A DNA stretch of 64,000 nucleotides. Source: Pohlia nutans. Taxonomy: Eukaryota; Streptophyta; Bryopsida; Bryales; Mniaceae. Position 1 is the stretch's first letter; every line of letters starts with the position of its first letter. The DNA lies in NCBI GenBank assembly GCA_022496805.1, contig CM040088.1, positions 19,685,001 to 19,749,000 on the forward strand, given 5' to 3'. Shown one piece after another: positions 10,164 to 20,199 of this stretch. Under the pieces are notes generated by a model. The model saw only the letters and a list, made by a program, of their open reading frames with translations. It was not told the origin of the DNA and made no database searches. Both the position numbers and the translations under genes were made by a program.

Positions 10164-11300
10164 TTCATACTTGTGTATAAAAAAAACCGAGCTTATAAAT
10201 AAGTACGCCCACTTTAGCTAGAAAAAGACGGCCATATAATTTATGAACTCCACACTTTCTATAAACCCTACAATTTCATGGCACTTTGCCGGAGAGAAGG
10301 GGATGGTTGTTAAATATTTAGTGCCTATGATTACTCAGTGGCGGACCAAGCCGTGTATATCACATTAGTGATCACACGTGCTCTACTAATATCGAACTTT
10401 GGTCTCAAAGTCTTGACATATAGTCATAATTAACCCCTAAATTTTTGAGCGACCATATTCTGGTCATTCCACTTTTTGGGCAGCCTCCAGGGACCTCATA
10501 CTTTTAAAAATTTCAATGAGAATTTCAGTGTAGCTTTCAAAAAGTACACTCTACATGTCGCACTTTGTTTCATGTCATTCCCATAAGTATTGCAAAAGTT
10601 ATAAGCATTTGAAGTTTTTGAAGCGAGATCGGGCAGCAAATTTTTTGTTTATTTTTTACTCTTTTTCAAAATTTCTTTTTTGATTCATGATTGGTTGATC
10701 TTTATCTACAAATGTAGCTTTAAATCTACCCATTTTGAGCAATGGGATAAAAGTTATGAGGAGATCTGTTTTTTGGGCAGTTTGGACAAAAAAATCTTTG
10801 AAGCTCATTTCTAAACTCAATTTTCAATATGTTTTAATGAAATAAAAGGCACTAGGTAAAGATTTCCAAGTACAACATTCTCACCGTAAGATTGACATTT
10901 TACAATTCCATGTCAAAGTTATTAATGATTTTCTTTTTCCTTTCATTTTGTACCCACTTCTAGTAATTGTTTTATGAAAAAATTAATATGAGCTTTTTTC
11001 TTACAAGATTTTATATTTGAAGACTTCACTCAATTGTTAACATGGCCTTGCCATTCATTGAATTTCTAACCCATTCAAAAAAAAGATATTAATTTCAGAA
11101 GTTCAAATTTGTCACCGGATTGAACCCCAAAAAATCTTCTTTTGCAACTTTGATCCTTATAATCTAAGAATCTAATGGTCATATTGCTCTCAAATTTTGT
11201 GCTCACATGAAAATTCAAGTTGGGTATTAGATCTTACGATTGAATGATGAAAAAACAAAAAAACATATGATTTCTTTTTCAACTTCCAAATGCTGCGTTT
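10164..11300. other. AT-rich intergenic DNA, no gene seen
   Basis: No supported coding region. TTAACCCCTAAA at 10429 matches the left end of the TTAA-flanked elements found elsewhere in the window, but no right end was found before the GTCCG array. If real, this is a truncated copy. Confidence 0.5.
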
Positions 11301-11321
11301 TTCATGGTTTTTTGTGAGAAT

Positions 11322-11710
11322 ACGGTCGTCCGATCTGGGGGCCGTCCGATGTAGGGGCCGTCCGATCTGGGGGCTGTCCGATTTGGAGGCTGTCCGGTCT
11401 GGGGCCGTCCAATCTGTGCCATCCGATCTGTGCCGTCCGATCTGGGGCCGTCCGATCTGTGCCGTCCGATTCTGTGCTGTCGGATCGGGGGGCCGTCCGA
11501 TCTGTGCCGTCCGATCTAGGGCCGTCCGATCTGTGCTGCCCGATATGTGCCGTCCGATTGGGGGGCCGTCGGATCTGCGGTCCGATGGGCGGACCGTCGG
11601 ATCTACGGGCCGTCCGATCTGCGGTCCGATGGGCGGACCGTCGGATCTGCGGGCCGTCCAATCTGTGCCGTCCGATTCAGGGGCGGACTGCGCGGGCCGT
11701 CCGATCGGCT
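11322..11710. repeat. GTCCG array 2 (GC-rich regulatory-like repeat)
   Basis: About 26 units with the core CCGTCCGATCTG, spaced about 13-18 bp, with GGGG, GT or GCG linkers. Some units are flipped or altered (GTCGGATC, GTCCAATC). The core is the same GTCCGAT as in array 1, but the consensus and spacing differ, so the two arrays are related and not recent copies. Open frames on both strands reflect low-complexity sequence. The array ends at the palindrome starting at 11711. Confidence 0.85.
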
Positions 11711-11768
11711 GTCCGACCTAATCGGACAGCACGTCCGCCTATATAGCCGTCCGCCCAGAGCGGACGGC
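11711..11768 (+). promoter_or_regulatory. Probable core promoter 2: palindrome, TATA box, hairpin
   Basis: GTCCGA (11711-11716) pairs with TCGGAC (11722-11727) around a 5-bp spacer. TATATAG follows at 11740-11746. A perfect 9-bp inverted repeat, GCCGTCCGC (11746-11754) and GCGGACGGC (11760-11768), comes next. The TATA lies 199 bp before the ATG at 11939, almost the same distance as in locus 1. A second TATA-like run at 11893-11902 is nearer the ATG and could be an alternative. Confidence 0.6.
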
Positions 11769-11938
11769 TGACTTTTTCCTCCCTACTCACTTGATTGTGA
11801 GAGTAGTTAGGGGTTGCTCTTGGCAGGGTTATCCCATCCTCTGGCCCCTCACTCGGGGAGGAAGAAGTCAGCGTTGTCGGGGGAGGGGGGGGGTATATAT
11901 TTTGCCATTTTTTTTAACAATTCCGGAGCTCCGTCACC

Positions 11939-13432
11939 ATGCCGAAGGGAAAAAAACAGAAGACAGGTAAGACGACGGAACAAAAATATCTTGAAGATGA
12001 CTTTCACATGCCGTCGGAAGCGTGTAAGAAGTTTCTGCAGAAGTTCACGGTGGATTTTTACCGAAGCAACACGCTTATGGCGTTGGAGAGTAAATTTGTT
12101 CAGTACAAAGAGCGTAGCGTGGAAAAATTTCAAAAAGACATGACGAGGAATATGTTGCAGGCTCTTCAGGATGGATTTTGGTACCGGGAGATGGAGAAGC
12201 GTGATTTCACAAAGTGGTTGGAGTGGAGGGTGAATGATTGTTTGTGGAATATCCAGGGAGTGTTAACCAAGTATGGGAAGGACCACGGACTGCTTGAGGA
12301 CAATACGTATATTGAGGAAGTCATGAAGAAAGCAGACGACTTTGTGGGGTTGATGAAACCATACACCCTTGGACGCCAGCGCAGACAGCAAATCGGTTGG
12401 TGGAGAGACGTTCCCGGTGGATCCGAGGAGTTAATGAAGAATAAGTTGGTCCACGCATTGCCTGCTACGGCCAATGTCATTGAAGTGGAGCACACATCAC
12501 TGAAGGGTGCATATGCTACCGTCAAGAGAGTTCGAATTGAAGGAGCTCCAGGGTTAGAACCTCATTGGGAGTTTGCGGCGAAACTTTCAAAATAGGCGAG
12601 GACTAGACCGGATCTTGCGAAATTGGAACACCAAAATGAAACGATGGCCGTTCGAATTGAACATCCAGGTGTTATACGATACGTGGCTATTCATGCTTCG
12701 AAATATGAGGGTTATGCATATTGGTGGAATGGTGGGACATTGCGACAGATGCTGAATTTAGACAACACGTACGGAGACGATATCTACGCGCGTATGTTGC
12801 ATGCACCTATGTCAGCGGACGATGTGATCAAAGCAAGTTATCTGAAGCGGTTCCGTAAAAAAAGAACGGAATTGGCGTGGGCATTGGTGATCATCATGCA
12901 TGAGGTACACATGACCAACAACATGCACAATGATTTATCTCCCGATAATATCCTTTTTCATTTCCCTGTGGATGAGACGCAGGTATACATCGAGGTATGT
13001 GGCTGGGGCATGTTATCCTTTTCGACGGAGCCAATGGAGTCACTATATGGGTACAACAGTATAGAGGAAATGCAGAAGGATCTTGCAGAACGGTGGTGGG
13101 TGGATCCTACGATTGCTTATGTACGTAAGTCAGATGCAGATGTGGAGATACGCCCACCAGTGACGAAGACAACTGAGGCATATGGAGTTGCAAAAATTGC
13201 CATGCGCATCAACAAGAAAAACATGTTGGAGGATTACTGGAAGTTGCAGACGCGTGGAGAAACTTCAGCAGTATATGAACAACAGGATTTGGCAAACGTG
13301 TTCGAGAGCTATTTGAATCGATTGTGCAGCACGGATCGAGCAAATATTGGAGGTTTAGCTCATATAGTGACACGTTTTAGGATTACATACAAGTGGCCAG
13401 TACCGTACGAGCATTTTAGAAATGTGTATTAG
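11939..13432 (+). pseudogene. Protein-kinase-like gene with a premature TAG
   Basis: One frame of about 497 codons is interrupted only by TAG at 12593-12595. The start MPKGKKQK is in good context (ACCATGC). An N-terminal helical region of about 170 residues precedes a kinase fold. The fold shows a degenerate glycine loop (SLKGAYATVKRVRI, about 182-195), the beta-3 lysine in FAAK just before the stop, IEHPGVIRYVAIH after it, and a catalytic loop MHNDLSPDNILF that keeps the Asp and Asn. The magnesium-binding DFG is replaced by CGWG, so its Asp is missing. The segments WWVDPTIAYV and TYKWPVPYEHFRN are features I recall in lineage-expanded kinase-like proteins of non-seed plants. With both the stop and the lost DFG Asp, an active kinase is unlikely. 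The lost Asp could predate the stop, which would make this a pseudokinase gene that later decayed. Confidence 0.7.
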
Positions 13433-13910
13433 GCAAAACATAGTGATATAGTTCTTTTTGGTTTAGAATAGTAGTAACAGTATTGAATTGTTCTATGGCT
13501 ATTGCTGTGTGCTTATGCATAGAACACCTAGACTTCTGTCCGACTATCAGGAAAATATTTTCTTTTTTGACATTTACGGAAAAAAAATAAAATCCATATG
13601 TTTTATTGTTTTTGGGATTTTGCTATCTCTATGTTCATTGATATAAGTGGGTTTTGCAGCCATGAGTCCCGGGACTCCAATTTGGAATTTTTTTGCAGAC
13701 ATGGGTACCTAACGTTATTAGAATTTTGAAACACCCTCAAATTTCCTTAATATTTTGGAAAATAGTTCTTCCATGTGTTATTGGAATTTTGCTAACTCTA
13801 TGGTATTTGACTAGGATTTGCAATCTGTGGATTTGTGTTGACAGTTTGAATTAAACATACGACACTGTGGACCAATGTATCCAAGGGTACAAGTGTTACC
13901 TTCACACCCT
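13433..13910. other. 3' flank of the kinase-like gene, no feature seen
   Basis: AT-rich sequence without a supported gene; it includes the likely 3' untranslated region of the preceding locus. Confidence 0.4.
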
Positions 13911-14266
13911 CGTTTACAACTTTGCTTTGTACATCAACTCCATTCCTGTCTGGCTGTTTTCCAGCACCCATTTGTAAACAACTATTTGAAAACAATGTTG
14001 TATTGGCACCTAAACCCCTAAACGCCTAAGCGTTCTACTTGTGGACGATATACATAGTTCATCACAAATTACCCTAAACCGTCATGCACTTTTGTAGTGT
14101 GGACTTTTTACTATAAATTCGATGGGAAGTAAGCTTCGCACGTATGTGCTCCAAATACAAAGGGATGATTTGTGAATTTATTATGCTCCATTTCATGTTG
14201 TAGTGATTCACCCGAAAATTTTAAGATTTTAGGGTAAAAGCTCTTTAGAATAAGCAAACTCATAAT
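13911..14266. mobile_element. Fused fragments of two TTAA-flanked MITE families
   Basis: 13911-14020 (TTTGCTTTGTACATCAACTC and onward) matches the right part of the element at 60213-60761. 14021-14266 (CCCCTAAACG, then GTGGACGATATAC and the ATGTTGTAGTGATTCACCC block) matches the left half of the 576-bp family at 62452-63027. The outer TTAA sites are mutated or missing. Confidence 0.6.
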
Positions 14267-14720
14267 TTTAACCCCTAAAGGACCAATCAACCATATTATG
14301 CTTGTTTTTTGGTCAAACGCCCCAAAAATCAAGTGTTTTAACTTTATTGTAGTTGGTGTTTTTATTAGATGTTTTAGTTAAGTTATGATACATATTTTGA
14401 CCGTTGGGATTGGAGAATAGACTTCATTTGAAGATTTTCCACCGTCGAGAAATTTGAATTTTGAGTGTCCATAATACAAAGGGATTTCTAAAGATGCTCC
14501 TATCATAGGTCTTTTTTAACCCTTTAACATCCCAATTCAACATTGTTTTTAAAGAAGTGTTATAAAATGTTTGATGGAAACCGAAAATGGAGTTGATGTA
14601 CAAAGAAAATTTGTAAATGCCAATGTGAAGATCACATCTGTACGGTTAAATGTATCATATTTTTTATTAATAATTTAAAACTAATTTTGCAAGGTTTTCT
14701 CTTGAAATTCAATTAAAAAT
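14267..14720. mobile_element. Two adjoining TTAA-flanked element remnants
   Basis: TTAACCCCTAAAGGACC at about 14269 is a family left end and GGTCTTTTTTAA near 14510 is its decayed right end. The adjoining segment from about 14517 (TTAACCCTTTAACATCCC) aligns in reverse complement with 60520-60761, sharing GTTATAAAATGTTTGAT and GGAGTTGATGTACAAAG. The two appear to share one TTAA. Confidence 0.6.
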
Positions 14721-14739
14721 CCCGAATAAACCAATTGTG

Positions 14740-14830
14740 TTATCTTTGATTTTTGGTCCTCATAATTTCTGGGTTTTAAGTTTTGAGTTTTTGAATTTTT
14801 TTTGGCAACCTTGCTATGGTATTACGGTAT
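14740..14830. mobile_element. Fragment of the TACCGTAGTACCA MITE family
   Basis: The blocks CCTCATAATTTC and GCTATGGTATTACGGTA match one side of the MITEs at 19757-20194 and 51096-51325. The other end is missing. Confidence 0.5.
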
Positions 14831-15565
14831 TTGACATGATAGGACACTTTTCACATGCCAAGATCTAAACTCATGTACGTTGGTTACCAAAGGTGTGCTA
14901 CAAAATAGTTATGAGTGTACCTCCCTACCCAGCAAAGTTAGGTCCGACACTTTGACTCATGGATTTTTTTTTTGTTTTTTGGAGAAATACTAAAGTGGCG
15001 ACATAAAATAAAATGGGGTACCAGCGTGGTATGGGTATTGGTGTGACACATCACACTATGTGTGACTAATGTGTAACTCATTTAATATGTGCTAGAAATT
15101 CCATGTTTAACACCATGTATGTAGTTGCAACCATGCCATCTATAACACCATCTAATTTATGTAATTTTTCAATTGTTGTTTTTTCTTATCAAAAGGATAT
15201 TTTTCTAAAATCACACTATTTTTGAAGGGGGTACCCATATCAGACCATTGCCCAATGGTGTAGCCAAATATTTTCATATTCATCTATATTTAGATAGAAC
15301 TATCTTTTCATCCACATAGTTGAATGACTTTCATTAAAACTGAGAATTTCATCTAATTTATTTTCAAAATTGGAACAATGTGTCATCCTCATCCATTTTT
15401 TCTTCAAAATTTTTCTTTAAGGCTTCATGCACACCAATTATTTTTGGTGCTTTTTGGCATTTAAATGCCAAAAAAAACTCATTGCTCCCATTAGTTCACC
15501 AAGGGTATGATATAAAAGAACTAGTGGGACCCGTGCCATTGAACAAGGTGATGTTGGTATAATGG
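14831..15565. other. AT-rich intergenic DNA, no feature seen
   Basis: No supported gene, repeat boundary or RNA in this stretch. Confidence 0.4.
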
Positions 15566-15569
15566 AAAT

Positions 15570-15697
15570 AATCTATTATACATTTGAACATGGGTTGTCT
15601 GAGCTCAACTGGTTCCAAACCAGAACAGTCGAGTGAAACTGGTTCCAAACCAGAACGGTCGAGTGAGACAAACCTATGCTCAAATGTATAGTAGATT
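15570..15697. repeat. Short hairpin with an internal tandem duplication
   Basis: The arms 15570-15600 and 15666-15697 are near-perfect reverse complements. Between them a 31-bp phrase with the palindromic core CTGGTTCCAAACCAG occurs twice. A small-RNA precursor or a MITE remnant are both possible. Confidence 0.6.
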
Positions 15698-15945
15698 CTG
15701 AGTGTACTCCCATTCAGGCCAGAAAAGTTAGGTCAGACTAATTCGACTACTGGCTGGCAGAGCTCTGATGTGAAGGTCTGAGCAGGCTCTCTTTCTCCCT
15801 GGTGCAAAGTAAAGCAGGTGATGCACTACAACTGGACAGCAAGTTTTAGGGCACACAAATTAAGCCTGTATTAATTTGCAGCTCAAATTCCATTCAAATG
15901 AAATGAATCCATCGATATGGATTATCTATGATTCTCTTAAATTCT

Positions 15946-16086
15946 CACAGGGAACCTGACCATATTACCAGGCAGTAATGGGTACAAGAATAATGGTAAA
16001 TTCTTGGTAATCACTTGCTAAATTGAACAACCACTTGCAAAACTTGCTGTAAACCGCAGTTTGGCAGTAAAGTTTACTTCCCTGTG
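15946..16086. mobile_element. MITE A with CACAGGGA ends
   Basis: A 141-bp element running from CACAGGGAA to TTCCCTGTG, flanked by TTCT on both sides. About 100 bp of its body is the reverse complement of the element at 19769-19931, including GGTAAATTCTTGGTAATCAC. Confidence 0.75.
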
Positions 16087-16391
16087 TTCTAGGGACACTC
16101 TGAACTCATTGTTATGACTGTCCAATATCACATTCCAGTATCTGCATGCAGAAAACATATCCTATTGTGTACGCATGCCAAGCTCTGCACGCTCTCATGT
16201 ACGTTGGCTACCCAAGGTGTGATATAAAAGAGTTCTCGACTTATACTCAACGCTTGTAGAGAATCTCCACTTCATGCCAGCAAGAGGATATCTTTGATTC
16301 ATTGCCATCCGAGAATCCAATATTCTCATCACCCCTAAATAGCATTTACTAATGTTAATTACGTACAACCACCATATTGATCAAGTATTAT

Positions 16392-16565
16392 CACAGGGAG
16401 AAAAAAAGACATTCCCACGTGGGATTCATATGGGAAGTGGGACAAAATTCCCACAATTGTAACTTTCTTGGGATGATTTTAGTGTATTTTTGAACTGGGA
16501 AAGTTACAATTTGTCCGCGTTTGTCCGCGTTTCCCATATGGGAATCTTGTATTTATCTCCCTGTG
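16392..16565. mobile_element. MITE B with CACAGGGAG ends
   Basis: A 174-bp element from CACAGGGAGA to ATCTCCCTGTG, flanked by the 3-bp duplication TAT. The interior has inverted TTCCCATATGGGAA-like blocks. Its ends match MITEs A and C but its interior differs. CACA-type ends with 3-bp duplications resemble the CACTA superfamily. Confidence 0.7.
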
Positions 16566-16970
16566 TATACGATATTAGAATGGCTGTTTCCATGAAGGGA
16601 ATTAGGGAAACGTTAGGATTCCATACCAAACCTACATTCATTACTGATGATCGAAGTTAGGCGCTCTTGCAGCTACTCTAAGCAACTCTTGTTGCTGTTC
16701 TATGCCTTCACCCTCAATGAGAACTACCTTCAAATTTTGTTGAAATGCTAACAAGGCGCTTGCAGCAACATGCATATGGTAAATATGTCATCCTTAACAA
16801 TATCCAAATCTGTGAACATTGCATAAGCAGCTAGAGCCATTGACAGTAACCTGATTACATAATATCTAGCAGAGAGAGTTCAATGTCCATTAGACTGCTA
16901 AAAAATGTAACGATCCTAAATCCTCAAAACTGTACCGTGATCGACACCATCAATTGATATCCTAGCCTTA

Positions 16971-18281
16971 TCAAAAAGAAGTAATTAGCAGGCTAACAAA
17001 AACCACGCCCAGAAACGTCATCACAGGGCCGCCAAAAACAAGCCGTTTCACACCGCCGGAGTCTCCAAAAGGTCGACCCTGATCGAATCCGTCCGGACCG
17101 GGACCGGGAGCCAGGTAGTCGGCAGAATCCGGAGGACTGCCAACAGGCTGCCCAAACCCATTCACAGTGGTGGTCTTGAACGTCCAAGACCAGATCTTGT
17201 GGCGCACAACTCCGGCTCCGGTAGCAGCGGAGAATCCCACGTACATGTACTCGTTAAACACTCCGCTCAAGTCCACCGGTACAGACAGAAGCGACACGTT
17301 AGGCTTGATGTAGTCGTTGTTCACATACGGACTGATCGAAACGTCTAGAACATGCTCCAAGCTGTTGTAGCTGACGTACGCTTGAATGTGATTCCCCGAA
17401 GCCAGAGTCACAGGGCTGGACCCGGTCTGTGCAGGCTTCGCTTGCTGCGAGATCAAGCTGTTGAAGTCGACGCCGACATGATTGTCGTTCATGTCTTGGA
17501 ACTGCGGGTCTTGGTGCGTGTCGAACTCCAGTGCGAAGTATTTCGTGACTGGCGCCACGAGAGATGATGTTGTGTTCGCTTTCGCCAGCCCCTACAAAAA
17601 AATAACGACGAATAAAATATTAACAAGAATTTGATATAACAATACATGCACAAATATATATATTAAAATCCCTAAACTTTCAAAACGCCCAATATGGCCA
17701 TCTGCATCACGGTGGCATTTTCTCATTTTACCTCAGTTTTCTGATTGCAATACGTCATTTTTAAGCTCTTGTTCTATACTACAAGATCGAGAGCGTTCGA
17801 TTGTGTCCTACTGAAGTCATTTTCACACAAACAGATGATTTGCAGCAGGGGGTCCAATTTTCCTACAATAGAGAAAATACACAGTCGACGCTTCGGGGTT
17901 AACGTAACGAGATACCAGGAAGCCGCCTGGGTCGCCGACTGTTTTATTCTCAGAGCTGATGCTGAACGTCAAGCCGGCGCCGTAGGAAAGAGACGAGGCG
18001 AGCACCAGGTCGTTTTCGATGGAGAAGATGAAGGTGGTCTCGAAGGAGATGCTGGTTCCTGGGGTCGTGCTCAGCATTCGCACTGGGTAGTCATAAGTTG
18101 CCCGCCCTGCGGACGTGTTGGTAAGCTCCAGCGCCAGGTCGTCGATGTAGATCCGGGCGTCGCCGAGAACCGAAATGCTTCCGCTGCTGTCAGAGAATTG
18201 GTAGTACTGGAAGCTTGTGTCCGCATGCACAAGCCCGAAGCTTAGCAACAGTACTACTAAGAACGTGTTCGCCATAGCCAT
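16971..18281 (-). CDS. L-type (legume-like) lectin, secreted, probably membrane-anchored
   Basis: Two coding exons, 18281-17916 and 17591-16971, join in phase 0 with a GTATCT donor and a TTTTTGTAG acceptor, giving 328 residues. Joining restores GGFLGLAKANTT, the expected lectin sequence across that point. It begins with a signal peptide (MAMANTFLVVLLLSFGLVHA, cleavage before Asp), then a lectin_legB beta-sandwich with the metal-site segment FALEFDTHQD...DNHVGVDFNS in exon 2. The C-terminus has a Pro/Gly/Asp linker and a hydrophobic end (VMTFLGVVFVSLLITSF), which fits a GPI signal or a single membrane anchor. No kinase domain follows, so it is not a lectin receptor kinase. The ATG is the first codon after a TTTGCAG acceptor, and a matching donor (CAGGTAACT) at 19042/19041 suggests a 760-bp 5'-UTR intron. 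Plant proteins of this class bind carbohydrates outside the cell; the ligand is unknown. Confidence 0.88.
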
Positions 18282-19041
18282 CTGCAAACATGAACTAGGT
18301 CCTACATTAAGAATGGACTAAAGAAAACTTAAGAGCCCAAATCCATGGGTTGAGAAGTTGCCTGTGGAGTAGGCAAGAGGAGGGGGAAAGTAGAACTTGG
18401 GTTTGTCTCATACACCCATGAAGTTGTGCACGTTCCGAGGTGGAACATGAACAAAATTTGATTGGTTATGAAGAAATTGTCATGAAGTCTTGGGCTGAGA
18501 ACCTCTATACTTCATGACAACTTCTCCATCACTTTTTTCTCAAAAGCTCACTTGAAATGTGAAACTTGGTCAGGCCTCAAAGTCCCTAAAAACTTGTCTT
18601 CAAATGAGATACTTCAACCATGGAACTTGGCTCCAAACCTGATCCTGTCTCCTATTGTTACCAGCAGCAATGAATCTCGCCCTATACACTTGGTTCGTCT
18701 TCAAGAAATGTGAGCATGACTTAAGTAGACGTCTATAAACATGATTCGTTCTTTGAATAAAAATAGTGTTATCTACTGTTCCTTCAACAGTCGTCTACAA
18801 CCTCCCACTGTATGAAAGTGATAAACTTTTAACTGTACACTGATCTCAAGGAGAGTTTGGTACCCAAAGTGATACTCTACACTGATCTCTCAATGCATGA
18901 AAGCAAACTCCTACATCGTGATCTTTCAATAAAAGCAAACTGATAAACGCATTGCTTGACTGTATGCAGCTATGGACGCTCCGAAAGTTACGTACAGCGA
19001 CTAATTAAGGTAATGCAAGGAATCATCAAATCAGGAGTTAC
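18282..19041 (-). other. Probable 5'-UTR intron of the lectin gene
   Basis: Bounded by a GTAACT donor (19041 downward) and a TTTGCAG acceptor (18284-18282) just before the lectin ATG. The upstream noncoding exon would end at 19042. A transcript is needed to confirm it. Confidence 0.5.
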
Positions 19042-19042
19042 C

Positions 19043-19754
19043 TGTCAAGATCGAGGTAGAACGCGCGCAGCGGCTTCGAGTTTCTGCACCACTAGAGCTT
19101 GACTGCAATCAAACTCGGAAGCAATTCTAGCTCCACCATAGCCAAACAGCTTCAAACATATTACGAGCTTCAATCTGCACGTACAAAACAGACACCCTCA
19201 TCAAAAACACCTGCCTGGAGCTTTGAAACTGGTCTCCATGGATACCTGGTCAAAGAGATTCCTTGTCTTGAAGTGAGACTGGACTGGAGCAAAATGAAGA
19301 AACGACGAAGGGAGATCGAAGTTGAGCCTGTGGAATTGGTCCTGCAACGGCGCCGGAAATGTCAGGCCGGGGAGCATAGAATCCTCCCGACAGACGTAAA
19401 TATCGCCGTCACTGGACTGGGAAATCTTAAGCAGATCATTTAATTACTCAATTCTTCTGCTCAGGCAGGCAGGCTGGACTGATGTGAATGTATGATCTGA
19501 CATGTATGGAAGGAAGGAAGGAAGGCTAGCTGTTACTGTTCCCAGGCGCTCATTGTCAGAGAAATCCTGTGTGTGCAGATTCATCCGGGTACTGAATGAT
19601 TATTATCATAGTTACCTGCATTGATAGCTTTATTACAGGTATTATGTACACTACCGTAAGTGGAGGGCTGCCCTCCACCTTTGGTAATGTGCATGAGTAA
19701 TATTGTCCACTTGAGGTGATTTTGACCCTTTGGTTGATGAGCTGTTTCTACGTG
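19043..19754. other. Lectin 5' region, no other gene supported
   Basis: Likely holds the first noncoding exon and promoter of the lectin gene. A 114-codon plus-strand frame at 19099-19443 has no recognisable domain and overlaps the probable noncoding exon, so I do not call it. Confidence 0.4.
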
Positions 19755-19756
19755 TA

Positions 19757-20194
19757 CCGTAGTACCATCACAGGGAACCTTGTCCAATTCACTTGGAAGT
19801 AAACATTAATGCCAAACCGCTGTTTCTAGCAAGTTTTGCAAGTGGTTGTTCAATTTAGCAAGTGATTACCAAGAATTTACCATCATTTTTGTACCCACTA
19901 CTGCCTGGTGATATGGTCAGGGTTCCTTGTGCATAGCACGTTCGCCAAAAAATAATTCCCAAAAAAAAAAAAAATCGGAAATTATGAGGACAAAAGAACG
20001 AAAATAGAATAAATTATTTTAAGCTATTTTTTGCTATTTTTTAAAATCTATTTTGGACTATTTTGGGCCATTTTTAATCATTTTTTCTTCAAAAACAAAA
20101 ATCAAGAAATTCATTTTTTGAGGAGCAAATCTTATTTTTCAAAAAAAATATATATATTCGTTCATAGGGTGGCGACCCTGCTATGGTACTACGG
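19757..20194. mobile_element. TA-flanked MITE (CCGTAGTACCA ends), interrupted by MITE C
   Basis: The left end is TA-CCGTAGTACCAT; the right end is TGGTACTACGG-TA at about 20184-20196. Removing the insertion at 19769-19931 with one copy of CAT gives TACCGTAGTACCATAGCA, matching the uninterrupted copy at 51094. The body matches 51096-51325 in reverse complement (AAATTATGAGGACA, ATTCATTTTTTGAGG). Confidence 0.75.
19769..19931. mobile_element. MITE C with CACAGGGAAC ends, nested
   Basis: A 163-bp element from CACAGGGAACC to GGTTCCTTGTG with the exact 3-bp duplication CAT (19766-19768 and 19932-19934). It is inserted in the terminal repeat of a TA-flanked MITE and is homologous to MITE A in inverted orientation. 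Confidence 0.8.
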
Positions 20195-20199
20195 TAGTT

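Noticed and set aside
10429..10445. Isolated TTAACCCCTAAA end
   Set aside because: No matching right end before the GTCCG array, so it was noted only as a possible truncated element.
11290..11771. Long frames on both strands across the second GC-rich array
   Set aside because: Same repeat effect as at 748-1303; no domain and no conserved frame.
11939..13432. Integrated giant-virus segment as the source of the kinase-like gene
   Set aside because: No other viral hallmark gene is nearby, and the sequence fits a plant-lineage kinase-like family better.
19099..19443. 114-codon plus-strand frame upstream of the lectin gene
   Set aside because: No domain, no homologue recognised, and it overlaps the likely noncoding first exon of the lectin gene on the other strand.
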